DNA from: Gamsiella multidivaricata | Taxonomy: Eukaryota; Mortierellomycota; Mortierellomycetes; Mortierellales; Mortierellaceae | NCBI RefSeq assembly: GCF_025024155.1 | Contig: NW_026251787.1 | Coordinates: forward strand, 1-64,000 | Direction: 5' to 3' | DNA: 64,000 bases | In this document: in pieces, positions 53,413-64,000 of the stretch | How the letters are laid out: every line of letters starts with the position of its first letter | How positions within the stretch are numbered: position 1 is the stretch's first letter | Program-made: the position numbers and the translations under genes | The notes under the pieces: model-generated | What the model was told of the DNA's origin: nothing | Seen by the model: the letters and a program-made list of their open reading frames with translations, nothing else | Database searches by the model: none

Positions 53413-55028
53413 TTAAGCCGAGATTCCGTTCTTGGCCTGGAAAGCCTTGACCTTCTGCTGGACCTTGTTCTTCCTCTGCTTGTAGGTGAGACGGGCCTTG
53501 TAGTTGGTCTTGACCTTCTCGCCGGCAGCGGGCTTCTTCTTCTCGGTGGGGACGTGGACGGGGTCAGCACGGATGGCGTTGTGGGCCTCCTGGTACATCT
53601 CCTCGAGATCATCGGCCTCAAGACCGGCAGCCAAGAACTTGGAGAACTGCTTCTTGTACTTCTCATCGTCATCCTCCTCGAGGTAACGCATGTAGTCGGC
53701 AACGTGACCACCATAGATGTACGAGCGGAGAACCTCGGCATCGAGCTCCTTGGACTCAGCATCGTAACCGGGGAAACGGTTCTCACCGTGGGGAACGAAG
53801 ACACCACCATCGGAGGCTCCCTTCATGGCAGCAAAGACACGGGAACCGGTCGAGGTGCGCTTGAGACCGACATCCAAGAAGCACTTGAAGGGACGGGGGG
53901 CATCCTCAACGGCCTCGGTCATCGAAATGGTACCATCGGGCTCAGTGACACCCTCGTACTTGTCGGCAAGACCGAGCTTGGTCAAGACGCGACGAGCGAC
54001 AAGGAGACCAGTGCAGTAAGCAGCAGCCCAGTTGGTCAAACCACCCTTGACGCCGTACTTGGGGAGCTCGTGAGCGTAAGCAGAGGCAAGAACAAAGTCA
54101 CCCTGGAGCTTGGCGTAGACAATCTGGCAGACAATGTCGGCGTTGGTGAAGCGGACAACAAGACGGTACTTGGGGGAGTTGTACTTGTTCTTGGCCTGGA
54201 CAGTAAGACGCTTGCGAGCGTAGTAGTCGGTCTTGCCCTCTATTGTTCCAAACCAACCAATTGGTTAATGCCATGCTTGTTCCTCTTTCCTTGTTCACAA
54301 TCAAGTTGTCAAAGGGAAATCAAGTTTTGTTGCAGCCATTCGTGTAAAGTATGAGTGTCAGATAGGAGCGAAAGATGTGCTTGTTTGTTCCCCATGGAGA
54401 CCGGGCGCCAACCCAGTTCTTGTCGGGTGAACTATGTAATCATCAGATAATGTGCTTTTCGTCCGGCTGCGAAACAAGAATTGGAAAAGTGGGTTGTAGG
54501 GTGCAGTTTGGTCCTGTTGTCGTTCTTACCTCTGCGTCTGCGGTACTTGACCTGGAAACGCTTGTAGTAAGCCTTGTTCTTGACGAGCTTAATGAAAGGC
54601 TATTGAAGATCGAGACCAGACGTTGGATCAGCGTATGTCTTTCACACTCTGATCTCATGATAGGCAAATCTACTGCTGCCTCCAAATATCCGATTCGGGG
54701 ACCTCTCCTGAGAGCAACTGAATGTGTTGATCGTAAAGCTGACAAAGCGCTGAGAAACCGCCCGTCCAGGACAGTGGTCAAGCAAAGGGACACTAGCCCT
54801 AGTCCAGGACGAGGTGAGGTATTCAGGATGATGTCGAGATCAGTTCCAGATCTGTCGGTCATACGCTGTCTGCCGCTGCGATTGATTCCAACGAAGATGA
54901 CAATGGGTGAAAAGTCGACCGTAGACCGCTCCCATTGATGTTGGATGGATAGACAGGATGGATGGATCGATTGAGGGTGGATGGATGATTGTCCTTCGAC
55001 TCAATTAGGTTTGCGCGTAATATACCAT
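53413..55028 (-). CDS. RPL5: 60S ribosomal protein L5 (uL18)
   Basis: Binds 5S rRNA in the large subunit. Exon 1 is only the ATG (55028-55026), followed by GTATAT. Exon 2 is 54599-54530 ([20 protein letters not shown]). Exon 3 is 54239-53413, beginning [20 protein letters not shown]. The phases agree and give 299 residues, the usual length. Typical motifs are [54 protein letters not shown] and GENRFPGYD, with a Lys-rich C-terminus. The start codon alone forming exon 1 is common in fungal ribosomal-protein genes. Codon use is strongly biased, consistent with high expression. Divergent from PAM18. Confidence 0.94.
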
Positions 55029-55264
55029 CTTTGTTAATCTGCAAATAAGAGAAGGAACAAACACTCTGCACGCGCCTAATTGGATTTTATTCTGACCCTC
55101 GCAGCAGACGCTTCACCGCCACACGGTGACGTCAATATATGCAAGTTTGGGTTTTCCTTTTCTGGACTTTAACGGAAAACAACGCTCGCTGTGTCCACTG
55201 CATCGCTCCTTCCACTGCATCGCTCCTTCCACTCCACCCTTCTTCTTAGCTACAACACAGCAGC
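55029..55264. promoter_or_regulatory. Divergent promoter of RPL5 and PAM18
   Basis: A 236-bp spacer between outward-facing start codons. It contains short direct repeats of cactgcatcgctccttc at about 55197-55230 near the PAM18 side. No TATA box is obvious. Confidence 0.5.
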
Positions 55265-55822
55265 ATGGTAAGTGCCTTTCTGAGTGCTGAATCCTTGAAA
55301 TACTCAACTCGCGCTTCCGGATTCGAGCGCTGATCGACCTTTGTTTCTCGGAAATACTAGTCAACACCTCTTTTAATCGGCGTTGGAATCGCCGGCGCCG
55401 CTTACGGCACAAGGATCGCACTACGCACCTGGGAACTGCACGGTGCAAAGATCATGGCGGCCATTCCCCGACCAGGAACCATCGGTGCCGGAAAGTACTA
55501 CAAGGGAGGCTTCGATGCCAAGATGGACAAGCGTGAGGCAGCACTGGTCCTCGGACTCAAGTAAGTTGAATCAATTATCGGCTGCAAAAAGCGTCCTGCC
55601 CTGCTTTGTCCTTTACTCTGCACTGTTTTAATGTATTGACCCACTCTATCTTGCTTATTCTCTTTTCGTCTTACATGTACTATTAGGGAGACAGGATTAA
55701 ACAATACAAAGCTCAAGGAAGCCCATCGCCGGATCATGTTGCTCAACCATCCTGATCGAGGCGGTTCGCCCTTCCTGGCCTCGAAGATCAACGAGGCAAA
55801 GGACTTGTTGGACAAGAAGTGA
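55265..55822 (+). CDS. PAM18: Mitochondrial import motor J-protein PAM18/TIM14
   Basis: J-domain co-chaperone that stimulates mtHsp70 at the TIM23 import motor. Exons 55265-55267 (ATG only), 55361-55560 and 55687-55822 join in phase, giving 112 residues. The N-terminus ([18 protein letters not shown]) is the inner-membrane anchor, followed by [20 protein letters not shown] and the J domain, with [20 protein letters not shown] including the HPD motif and [14 protein letters not shown] at the end. Start and length agree with the family. The start codon occupies its own exon, as in the divergent RPL5. Confidence 0.94.
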
Positions 55823-56207
55823 TCCAAATCATCTGCATCGCCAACTCCCCCATCCTACTGGAGCAGCAGTCGCCTTTGATCTGCAGTAGAGGACCAAGGA
55901 ATCATGCCATCTCCGTCAGTCAACATAGAGATACACTCATCGCCTGTAACAACATTTTTTTTTCATCACCACATTAAAGCGTTTTGCATTGCCTTCCAAG
56001 CTTATTGCCATCTCCAGTCGAGCAGTGTTTGATATGATGCCCTTTATGTGTTTGTGTTAGACTACATTACATCTCTTCTGTTTCTCCTTCTCCTGCTCTT
56101 TCTTTCTCTCTTTCTCATGCAGAATGATAAACCGTAAAAACAACTTTCCGCTGCAAACCGAACAGCGCCGCGGCTTGCTCCCTTGATGCATCGCAAAACG
56201 CTCCAGC
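55823..56207. other. Spacer between convergent PAM18 and eIF3d genes
   Basis: 3' flanks only, with T-rich and C/T-rich stretches. No gene. Confidence 0.5.
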
Positions 56208-58275
56208 TTAAGCAGTCTCAGCCTCGGCCTCCTCAGCTCCCTCCTCAGCCCCCTCAAAGGTCGACTTGGGGACAGAGTAAAGGCGGATGACGGGCTTGTT
56301 AGGGTCCTTAACCAGAACATACTTGCCCTCTGGCAGCTTCAAAGCCAAGTCGACAACGGTCTTGACGATACCCCAGCCGTTCGTGATCTGCAAGCTCATC
56401 TGTGCAGCAAACTCCTTAGGACGGCAGATCTGGGTTCCAAGAATGGCATGGCGAGCGGCATCCTTGGGGTTAGTGCGTGAAACAAATCTATAAGCATATC
56501 GTTAATGGGCAAGTTAGCATCTAGGATCGGCTCAACAAAATTCAGTTCCCGAATGGCATTCAAGCCGTAGCACGTACCCGAGCTTCAGGTGGTCAGCGCC
56601 AGCGAGTATGGTCTGGACCACCCAGCGAGCCAGTTTACAGCTGTTGTTCTTCATCTCTGTAGCGACGACGGCTCCACGCTGAGAGTCCAGTTTCTGTCTC
56701 CATTCCATAGCGCCACCAGCTCCCTGAGCACGAGAGTCAAACTCGTTCAAGGCCTTGAGGGAAATGTAGGTGTCCTCGCCCTGAGGAGACTTGATGATAG
56801 CATCGACCTCAGTACGGACAAAGAGCGAGATGTCTTCCTCCTCAGTCGTTGAGAGATCAAATTTGCGGTACCGGTATCCGACCAGTGGAACCGACTCCTC
56901 GTCAGAGCCATAGAAGGGGTTGGGGTTCTCCAAGTCAATGACCTGGTCTGCGTTGACAACCTGAGCAGCAAAGTTGGTGTTGATGTAGGTCGCCTCCAGA
57001 GATAGAGCGCTGGGCGAGTTAATATTGTCCTTGTCGCCAGTGTCCATGGGTGGATCCGTCGAATTCTCGTTCACAGACACATAGTCAAGCTGGCTGCCCT
57101 CCCTGGTATCGAAAATGACCTTGTTGCCAGTCTTGGTGATGACAATGTCCCAGGGATAAACCGAGCGGGGTGCAGTCATCAAAACACCGATAATACTGTC
57201 CGTGGCGAAAACCCGCTGCTCTCCCTCAGAAACGGCCTCCGAGGCCAAGTTGCTGAGAACGGGGTCATCCGAAGTCGTGACATTGTCGCGCTCACGGTCC
57301 ACTTGCTGCAGAACCTTCTCCTGCTTGGTGTTAACGCGATCATACGCCTTGTCGTAAGTCGCAACGGCACCATGAAGAGCACTATATGATAGCAAAATCC
57401 AAATATTGATCAGAATAAGACACTCATGGTTATACTCCCAGTAAACATTGATACTCGGCCCTGTTTAGTCGTCCAATACGTACATGTCCTCAGGCTCCTC
57501 GACTTCGAACTGCAGCTTGTTGAGACGAGAGAACTCAATCTCCTCGAGCATGGTCCAGTCAGAGCCGACCTTGACAGAGGCATCACGGACACGCTGGTTA
57601 CGTTCAAAGTCTCTCCAGTTATTGTAACCGCGACGACCACCGCGCTGACCGCCCTGTGCCTGACGAGCGCCCCCAAATCCTCCACGGTTAGCGCCCAAGC
57701 GCTGGAACTGGCCGCGCTGCTGGCCCTGCTGACGGAATCCGCCACGGCCACCGCGCTGGTTCGAGGCCGACTTGAAGCCTGTGGTCTTTTTCTGAGCAGC
57801 TGAGCGGTTGTCAACAACGGAGAACGAAGCCTCGTCCTCGGTGTGCTGGTAGTTGAATGCGTTGGCGGCATTGCTTCCAAAGGGGACATAGTTGTCTGTG
57901 TAGCAAGCAAAAAAAGAAGGATGTGGGTATTATTGATTAGGAAAGCTCTGATGCTCGATTGATGTTTTCTGTCCTGATCTGCTGGGAGGAGAGAGCGACC
58001 ATAGAAAAAAAGTGAATAAGGCATTGATGGGTGGAGTAGGTGTTGTTGTACCTCTGAAGTTGCGGAAACCAGCACGACCTCCACGCTGGTCGCCGCCGGC
58101 ACCACGGTTGTCCTTGCCCTGAGTGCCCTCGGGGGCAGACCAGTCGGCGATGCGGCCCAGCTTGTCGGCCTTGGAGTAGGGGGCATAGGGGATGTCGCGG
58201 AACTGTGCGCTGAGACCAACAGGCCCCCATCCGCTCTGGGAGTCGGACGCAGTGGGTAGTTTAAAGGCAGACATT
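56208..58275 (-). CDS. EIF3D: Translation initiation factor eIF3 subunit D
   Basis: Cap-binding subunit of the eIF3 complex. Exon 1 starts [20 protein letters not shown] at 58275, with [16 protein letters not shown] next. The second exon contains an RGG/Gln-rich segment ([17 protein letters not shown]) and [20 protein letters not shown], ending in EEPEDM near 57475. The third carries [67 protein letters not shown] and [20 protein letters not shown]. The last exon ends with [20 protein letters not shown] and an Ala/Glu-rich tail. The order and content match the family. Expressed in the cytosol. Confidence 0.92.
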
Positions 58276-58523
58276 GGCTGTGTGGGTGAGGAAGGGGGAT
58301 GAAAACGAGACAAGAAGGGAGGAGTCTTGCTTGAATGCCTGAAGGTCGATCACTAGAATCAGCGGTCTTGTTATTGTTTTTTTCTTTTTCGCCCAATCAC
58401 TCTTTGAAGTAATTGAGTACAGAACAATTCAGGCTCAAATACGTCACAGAATGCGTCCTTGCAAGAAAGTACTGCATCTGAACTGTGGAGTGTGCTTGCT
58501 GACACACATTTATTCTACATAGT

Positions 58524-60480
58524 CTATGGTCGCTTGGCCCCAGGGGTTTCCATCCCTTCCATGTGTGAGGCTGCTCGCCTGCGTCCTCCAGCTCGCCCTT
58601 TCCCTTGTCCTTGCCCCATTGCGCTTCTGCTGCTGCTGCTACCAGCTTCTGTGTGCGATCGCGCATTCTGTATCCAAGGGTAGTGCCCATTTTTATCCAC
58701 CAGTTGAAGACAGAGAGGTCGTTGTTGGTTGACCAAATGCCCACGAATCACATTGGCAATGTTGTGCCCCACCACAACATCGCGGTGCATGTAAGGCTTG
58801 CAGGTCGAGCAGTATAGCCTGCGGTTCTCGACCTGTCCGACAAACTTCTCGCACGTCGGCCACTTCTTCGAAGTAGAGCACTCATCCACTTTAACTACGG
58901 TGTAACCCATCGTAAGTCATAAGATCGAAGTTGGCCTACCGAATGGATTGAACGTGTTCTCGCATCATGCTCAGGTCTATCACAGACGTCGAATCCTTGA
59001 GATCTCTCGGCCCTTTGCGCGGCTCACGCCTGCCGACGTTCGAAAGCACCAAACTCTCGATCGTTGGGATGCCTTGGTCGATCTCTGTGCGTGATCTATC
59101 TGTTATGAGACCTTTCATCTTTAAAGTCTTTAGCTATTATAGACGAACCGCCAATGTTAGTATTGTCGCTCTTACAACTGCCCTCTACTGGCATGCATGT
59201 AGCGACAGAACACAGATTTTGTACTTTACCATTTTCTCGAGCTGTTTGTATTGTTTTTTTATTTTATTTTATTTTTATTTCGCTGGACAGCTACGAGGCA
59301 ACAGAGCGAAGCAGAGCCGTAGCAAGGCAGACTTCCTGGTCGCGATCGCAGCTCTATTGTTCCTTCTCTGCAGCAGCCCAAGGTCCGCAGTTCGATCGAC
59401 AAACTGCTGAACGCGCTTACCAACTACATTCGTCGTAATGATGGGGTCGCCTGTGTAGAGATGCTGGAGCAGCACAGTATGGCAGCGTAGATGATCCGAG
59501 TCCTTGCGCCCCCGGTCATCATCATCCTTCTCTTCCTCCTCCTGTTCATCATGATTAAACGCATCGACCTCTCTCTCGACTTTGGTCTTAGACGAGACAC
59601 ATGGACAGAGATTGCACAATATATCTCTGTCTGTTGCGTCAGGCTCGCGTGAAGCAAAGAGACTCTTAATGAACCGCCCGATGAGTCGCTGCCCCTACCG
59701 CTTGGTGTCAGATACAGCCCGAACAACATCTTCAAAGTTTGCTTCAGTTTGGCAGAAACGGTTCCGACATCGAGGGTCACTGTCGGATGTTCCCAATTCA
59801 TAGCTCGAACCAAGTCAGCCTTTCCTATGGAGGCGCGTACTGGCTTTGGCGTAGCCTTCTTTTTCTTCTTGTTCTTCTTCTTATTTGCTTCCTTTTTCTT
59901 CTTGAAAGAGCCAGGGTCGAGTTCTAAAGGATTTTTGGGCGCTTTCTTCCATGCCTTCCATGTATACTGCTTCATTGCTTCAGGCGGCTCATGCTCCTTG
60001 AGTCGTGTGCACTGTTTGACAGAATATCGCGGTCGGTGTTACAGGGGTTTGGTACGAGGCGGGGCAGGGCTCGACTCACTTGTAGCTTCTTCCTGATGTG
60101 GAGCAGGGTGATCAATCGTGCGATACCTGTTGAAGGTCTGCGAAGACTTGTGCCGCCGAGTCTTAGTACCGGTTGACTCGCTCTCAAAGTTATTAAAGTT
60201 GATAGTGATCGCAATAAGTTAGAGTTAATTTTATGCTTACAAAGTGCCTCGCGTGCCTCTCGCATCTCTTTCTGCATTTGGGAGTACCACAATCGAACTG
60301 CTTCCGAAGACTGTCGTAGGTCATGGTAGCTTGAGCTGAGGACGAGGGAGCGAGCCAATCTGCACAGAGGTCTGTAAAAGATCCACAAAAGCCTTATGCT
60401 GAGTGGCAATCGTCTCCTGGGCAGTATTCTTGCGCATGACTTGATTATATGTCAAATAACGCGTCGTCATCATCGCAGCG
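58524..60480 (-). pseudogene. Fanzor module of composite B (RuvC-I block missing)
   Basis: Second half of a decayed composite. After an acceptor near 60484, MMTTRYLTYNQVMRKN and LRQSSEAVRLWYSQMQKEMR correspond to the linker of composite A. RRHKSSQTFNRYRT near 60150 matches RHKKHQTFNKFRT of A. KADLVRAMNWEHPTVTLDV lies near 59800 and HTVLLQHLYTGDPIITTNVV near 59460. The RuvC-I region of A (GIDLG) has no counterpart, and the spacing is too short to hold it. At 58910-58590 the C-terminus is clear: VVKVDECSTSKKWPTC (displaced Glu and Cys), RLYCSTCKPYMHRD (zinc ribbon and RuvC-III Asp), VVVGHNIANVIRGHL and LVDKNGHYPWIQ. Frame changes occur throughout. It cannot encode an active RuvC nuclease. Confidence 0.75.
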
Positions 60481-60488
60481 TCTGCGAG

Positions 60489-60517
60489 CCAAAAAAAAAA
60501 AAAAAAAAAAAAAAAAA
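60489..60517 (-). repeat. Homopolymer A/T of about 29 bases near a splice acceptor in composite B
   Basis: A-run on the + strand, T-run on the composite B coding strand, directly before GGCTCGCAG and the next exon. It is comparable to the T28 tract in the PMT gene. Confidence 0.75.
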
Positions 60518-60589
60518 GCCAAGACGTTAGAATTGATAATACGTTTTCTGCATTAGTGATCTAGACGATGATCTGACTGATCTATTTAC

Positions 60590-61376
60590 CTACTCCATCC
60601 AGCCCTTTGATGATTTTGTAGTTGGTAGCACTTCTGAGGGAGAGGATGTTGCGGTTGTAGTCGTGTTTTTTTATACGACACCAAGTACTATAAACTGGAC
60701 CTGGCTGAGACCTAAAGCCGCATAGACGCTTGGAACGTCGTACACAAGGAGTTTTCCTTTGAGATAGGTCGCCAAATGGTCTCGACGTTCTTGCACGTGA
60801 GCATGTCGTTGTCAGGATACAACTATGTCGCCAGGCTTGCATTCAAGGCCCATCGTAAGACCTGCCTCGGTCGAGCACTCGATGACAGTTAATTGTTCTT
60901 TGCGCATGTATATGGCAAAGGCGCGTCGAGCGTCTAGAGACCACTAGGAGGCCGAGCTCAAGTGTTTTTTAATGTCGATGAAGTGGCGTTTCCGCACGCG
61001 AAGCTTTTCATCCACGCGGACCTCGAGTTCACGCAGATATTTGTCGGTGCGTTCAACAGCTTTCTTGCAAAGGTTCTATCGGTGTATTTGAGTGAATCCT
61101 TTTTTCTTCCGAAGGAAGGTCGTCCAGGTGTAGAATCAAGCTCGTCTGGGTCCCAAGCTTTAGTATCTCTCGTTCGACAATGCGGTGAGCATCGTCCACA
61201 GGGTGCGAGGAATAGGCGTAGCGAACAGTGACGTAAAAAGACCCAAGGATATCGACTCCAATCACGGAATTGTGATGAATAGAACTGAGGAGGTTGAATA
61301 AGTAAGGGGACTGATAGCGAAGAGCGGGTTCATACCCTTTCTTTCTTAGAAAGGGCCACAGATCCTCAATGCCCAT
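60590..61376 (-). pseudogene. XPG/FEN-like module of composite B (frame-shifted)
   Basis: Starts MGIEDLWPFLRKKGYEPAL at 61376. VIGVDILGSFY, AHRIVEREILKL and LILHLDDLPSEEKR follow the N-region of composite A (HLDLLACLF, AHEAI, IYLDGRQALEKR). A frame change near 61090 leads to RTDKYLRELEVRVDEKLRVR. The I-region is recognisable as ECSTEAGLTMGLECKPGDI and, after a stop, DNDMLTCKNVETIWRPIS, then LLVYDVPSVYAALGLSQVQF, VLGVV and HDYNRNILSL before KIIKGLDGV and a donor (GTAAATAG, about 60592). The layout and several residues (GDIVVS, DMLT, VETIWRPIS, LVYD) match A. Several frame breaks make it a pseudogene. Confidence 0.78.
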
Positions 61377-61789
61377 GGTAGTCTAGATGAGTGAGGAATA
61401 TGGTGCTTTATTTCGAGGAATGACAGTGAGGGAAGAATGAGGGTATGAGAGAGGATTGACCATGAAGAGTGTGAGATAAAAAAATTATCTTTGAAGAGTT
61501 GTGTTAGGAAGAAAAAGAGTGAAGCAAGCGAAAGATGTCATGGACCTAAATGAACTTGTACTTGGATATGCTTCGAACAAAAGTTTGGTCAATCAGAGAA
61601 TTTGAGCCGTAAGTGTTCAGAATTCGTAGAACAGGAAGTCGTTTTATTTTTATTTTTGGATCTTCATGTATTGATGTGCAAGAATGTGCAGTACATTTTG
61701 TTAGGATATAGACATGAATATAAGACATACCGAGGAGAAAAGAAAGGGAAAAAAAGAAAGAAAGAGAAAGAGAAGGAAAGAAAAAGATA
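61377..61789. other. Spacer between composite B and the zinc-finger gene
   Basis: 5' flank of composite B and 3' flank of the zinc-finger gene. AAAG-rich runs lie at about 61738-61790. No gene. Confidence 0.45.
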
Positions 61790-63529
61790 TTATGCTGTTG
61801 CTGGCTCAGACCCTCCTGAACATCCAGCTCGGTTCTTGGCATTGCCACGGTGGCGACCAAGGGCATCTCGACGTGAAAACGACTTGCCGCATCCGTTGCA
61901 CTTGAACGGCTTGTCACCTCCGTGGATTTTCACATGCCGCTTCAGATCGTGGTTCCGTGAAAATGCAATCGAACAGGTGCCGCAGATAAAGGGCCTTTCG
62001 TTCGTATGGGTCCTTGAATGAGACTTGAGATTGTAGAGCCGCGCAAACACCTTGTCACATCCCTCAAACGTACAAGGAAACGATGGTGCCCCCTCTGGAA
62101 TCGACGCCGCAGTGTTCTGTGTAGCTGACCCTCCAGTCTTTCGCTTCTTACGCGCAGGTGTCATGGGTGTTGCTGCCGGTTCGGATGCTACGGGGTCAGA
62201 AGCGGTGCCGAACTCTGATCCTTGAGCAGGGAACTGGCCCAAAGGAGGGGCTAACAGTCCGCCGCCGGCCACACCCAAATCAGACAGTCCTGGAATTCCG
62301 CTCTGTGCAATCAATGTCTGAAGCGCCTGTTGAATAGCGTTGGTGTCCTGCAAAGCACTGACGACGTCGTCCTTGGGGTCCGTTGTCCATTTGATATGTG
62401 TCTTGCCCGTAGCCTTGTCGACCTCGAATGTAAATCCTTGTGCCGAACTTGAGGTCGTGGATACCTCACCATTGGTCCCTGCAGCTGATGTGGCATTGGC
62501 ATCGCCATTGAGAGATGCAGTTTCTAGACTGCTGGTCTTGTTGGCATCGGCATGTGTTGCGTTAAGAATCGCTTGCGCAAAAGCATGGGTGTCAACTAGA
62601 GGCTTGGAGTCTGCGGATTGAGAGGGGAAGTTGATAGCGTGCGAGATGGCGATAAGGGATTCAGTAACATCCGGTGCGGTGGTGCTGGTTATGTTTGCTT
62701 CCTTCAGTGCTTCCTCCAGCTTGGCAACTGTCGATTCTGTTTCCGTCTTTATCTCCTCCGTCGTCTGCCCATTGGCTTCCATGCCAGAGAGGTCTCCAGA
62801 CTGGGATGCGGCGCTGTTAAGCGAGAGGGCAATCAGCTGAAGTGCTCGTGCAGCCTGGTTCTGCTCAAAGTCGTCCTGTGCAGTCCTCTTGCCTGGCGGC
62901 TTCTGGTTCAGTGTCATCGACAGGGCCTCGTTATAGACATTGTTGACATCAAATGCGGGAGCGGGTACAGCTGAGGTAGATTGTGTCGTCTCTGGTTGCG
63001 CAGCTTGGTCGACTCCAGTTCCAGCGGCAACGGATGCTGCTACGGCAGCAACGGCGGCAGCGGCGGCGGCGTGCTCTTCGGCCTCAATTTGCTCGATGGG
63101 GGTGGTGAGGGCCTTGGTCAGGGCCTTGATATCATCTGCGGTAGAGTCATGGAAGGCACTGGCAATAGCCTGAGCTGCTGCAGCAGCGGCTGCCGCTGTT
63201 GCGTCTATTGCTGGATCTACTGCATCATGGTTCACAGCCTCTGCTACCGTTGTAGTTGGGATGACAGACACATCCCCGGTTTCGGCAACGGCGGCGGCAC
63301 TGACAGACGTATTGATGACTGTTACGTCCTCTGCTTTCACAGGTATCTCAAGGTCGGTTGTTGTTGCGGCAGGTTTGGCGGTTTCAGCAGAAGGATTGGT
63401 TGCATCTGGTTCCGGTCCGTAGTCAGAAGTAGAGGACGATGCGGTTGTGTCTGAGGTGAGATCGGACGCTTTGACAGAAGGGGATTGGATGGTTTCCTTG
63501 GGGATGTCTTCGGTGGTGCTTCTGTCCAT
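61790..63529 (-). CDS. C2H2 zinc-finger transcription factor (Crz1-like fingers)
   Basis: Single exon, 579 residues, starting [12 protein letters not shown] at 63529. The frame is open up to 63721, but that part is A/T homopolymer leader. The N-terminal 480 residues are Ala/Thr/Ser-rich and disordered. A basic region [10 protein letters not shown] is a likely nuclear localisation signal. Three C2H2 fingers occupy about residues 485-565: [36 protein letters not shown] and [17 protein letters not shown], linked by TNERPF and GGDKPF. The [16 protein letters not shown] and RRDALGRH recognition helices resemble calcineurin-responsive Crz1/Prz1-type factors. No PxIxIT calcineurin-docking motif stood out, so the target pathway is unproven. 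Confidence 0.88.
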   Translation of the reverse strand: MDRSTTEDIPKETIQSPSVKASDLTSDTTASSSTSDYGPEPDATNPSAETAKPAATTTDLEIPVKAEDVTVINTSVSAAAVAETGDVSVIPTTTVAEAVNHDAVDPAIDATAAAAAAAAQAIASAFHDSTADDIKALTKALTTPIEQIEAEEHAAAAAAVAAVAASVAAGTGVDQAAQPETTQSTSAVPAPAFDVNNVYNEALSMTLNQKPPGKRTAQDDFEQNQAARALQLIALSLNSAASQSGDLSGMEANGQTTEEIKTETESTVAKLEEALKEANITSTTAPDVTESLIAISHAINFPSQSADSKPLVDTHAFAQAILNATHADANKTSSLETASLNGDANATSAAGTNGEVSTTSSSAQGFTFEVDKATGKTHIKWTTDPKDDVVSALQDTNAIQQALQTLIAQSGIPGLSDLGVAGGGLLAPPLGQFPAQGSEFGTASDPVASEPAATPMTPARKKRKTGGSATQNTAASIPEGAPSFPCTFEGCDKVFARLYNLKSHSRTHTNERPFICGTCSIAFSRNHDLKRHVKIHGGDKPFKCNGCGKSFSRRDALGRHRGNAKNRAGCSGGSEPATA

Positions 63530-64000
63530 TTTGTTTCGGGAGGCTTTGGATGGAGGCTTTGATGGAGAAAGGGCGGCCAACCCTGGCCCGTCTGGTCTTT
63601 TTTGTTTGTTGAGGACTTGGGATGGAGGTCGCGAGCCTTTGTAAATGAAAACAAGCTGAGTGGGAGCCAAAAAAAAAAAAAAAAAATCTTCCTGGACACA
63701 ACACCAAACAGAGCATTCCAATTAAAGCGGTTCAGCCTGTTCCATAATTTATAGCTCGCTCCTCAAGACATGGATGGAGCGGAGGATTGTCATTGAAAAA
63801 TAGGATTTTACAATCAACTGTCTGCTATTTTTGATCCACGGTGTTGGTCCCCAGTGGCATACCATCATATAGATAAAGTGTAGTCTGAGGCACGATTCTA
63901 GTCACTCTTGACTGCAAAACATAAAATGCCATGGTCAGCAGAACGAACTAGATTGTTGCTGCTGTCGTAAAAACCTGACTTAACACGAGTATTCAAATCA
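63530..64000. promoter_or_regulatory. Leader and promoter of the zinc-finger gene
   Basis: Contains an A homopolymer at 63669-63685 (T-run on the coding strand) and AT-rich sequence toward 63780-63880. No gene is visible to the window end. Confidence 0.45.

Noticed and set aside
53554..54354. 266-codon frame opposite RPL5
   Set aside because: Shadow of the ribosomal gene caused by biased codon use.
1..64000. tRNA genes, rRNA, CRISPR arrays, riboswitches such as TPP
   Set aside because: No T-loop/anticodon arrangement, no regularly spaced repeats and no thi-box-like pair were recognised in the window.

Overview
This window is nuclear DNA of an intron-rich, early-diverging fungus. Mortierellomycotina (Mortierella-like) is my best guess from overall gene style; no marker was searched. 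Fungal hallmarks are a PMT1-type protein O-mannosyltransferase, an Opy2-like membrane anchor, an Mga2/Spt23-like IPT factor, RlpA/expansin-like wall proteins, and short GT-AG introns. Poly-Q-rich regulators, long A/T homopolymers and many C/T-rich leaders are also typical of the sequence.

Layout. 1-0.77 kb: C-terminus of a membrane protein. 1.2-5.7 kb (-): PMT1-type mannosyltransferase. 5.7-10.2 kb: long gene-poor stretch with a pyrimidine-rich leader. 10.2-13.9 kb (+): Mga2/Spt23-like regulator ending in poly-Q. 15.3-17.4 kb (-): unrecognised protein with five degenerate repeats. 18.0-20.6 kb (-): eIF2A, divergent from a truncated MULE-like transposase gene (20.9-22.3 kb, +). 23.3-27.1 kb (+): a composite of an XPG/FEN nuclease module and a Fanzor (eukaryotic TnpB) RuvC nuclease. 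28.5-29.7 kb (+): decayed actin gene. 30.3-32.3 kb (+): Opy2-like gene. 32.8-34.1 kb (-): double RlpA-like wall protein. 36.8-37.4 kb (-): partial F-box copy. 38.7-40.0 kb (+): F-box gene. 42.2-44.9 kb (+): SAP-domain poly-Q protein. 45.5-46.9 kb (-) SCO1 and 47.7-49.7 kb (+) QCR2, divergent. 50.1-52.9 kb (-): tandem triplet of small secreted or membrane proteins. 53.4-55.0 kb (-) RPL5 and 55.3-55.8 kb (+) PAM18/TIM14, divergent. 56.2-58.3 kb (-): eIF3d. 58.5-61.4 kb (-): a second, more decayed XPG-Fanzor composite. 61.8-63.5 kb (-): C2H2 zinc-finger factor.

The most notable content is the pair of XPG-Fanzor composites. Both run in the same order: XPG N-region, XPG I-region, helix-hairpin-helix, a linker containing an RHK..QTFN..RT motif, then a TnpB/Fanzor C-terminus with the zinc ribbon. 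They diverge strongly in sequence, yet at least two intron positions agree. That argues for a dispersed family with a real two-nuclease architecture rather than a chance neighbour. Copy A keeps all recognisable catalytic acids of both nucleases but has in-frame stops. Copy B has lost the RuvC-I block.

Housekeeping genes are arranged in divergent pairs (SCO1/QCR2, RPL5/PAM18, eIF2A/MULE-like). Recent rearrangement is visible as a 314-bp near-identical inverted F-box tract and the triplicated small-protein locus. Exon limits were read by eye from splice signals and protein homology, so internal boundaries are approximate unless stated.
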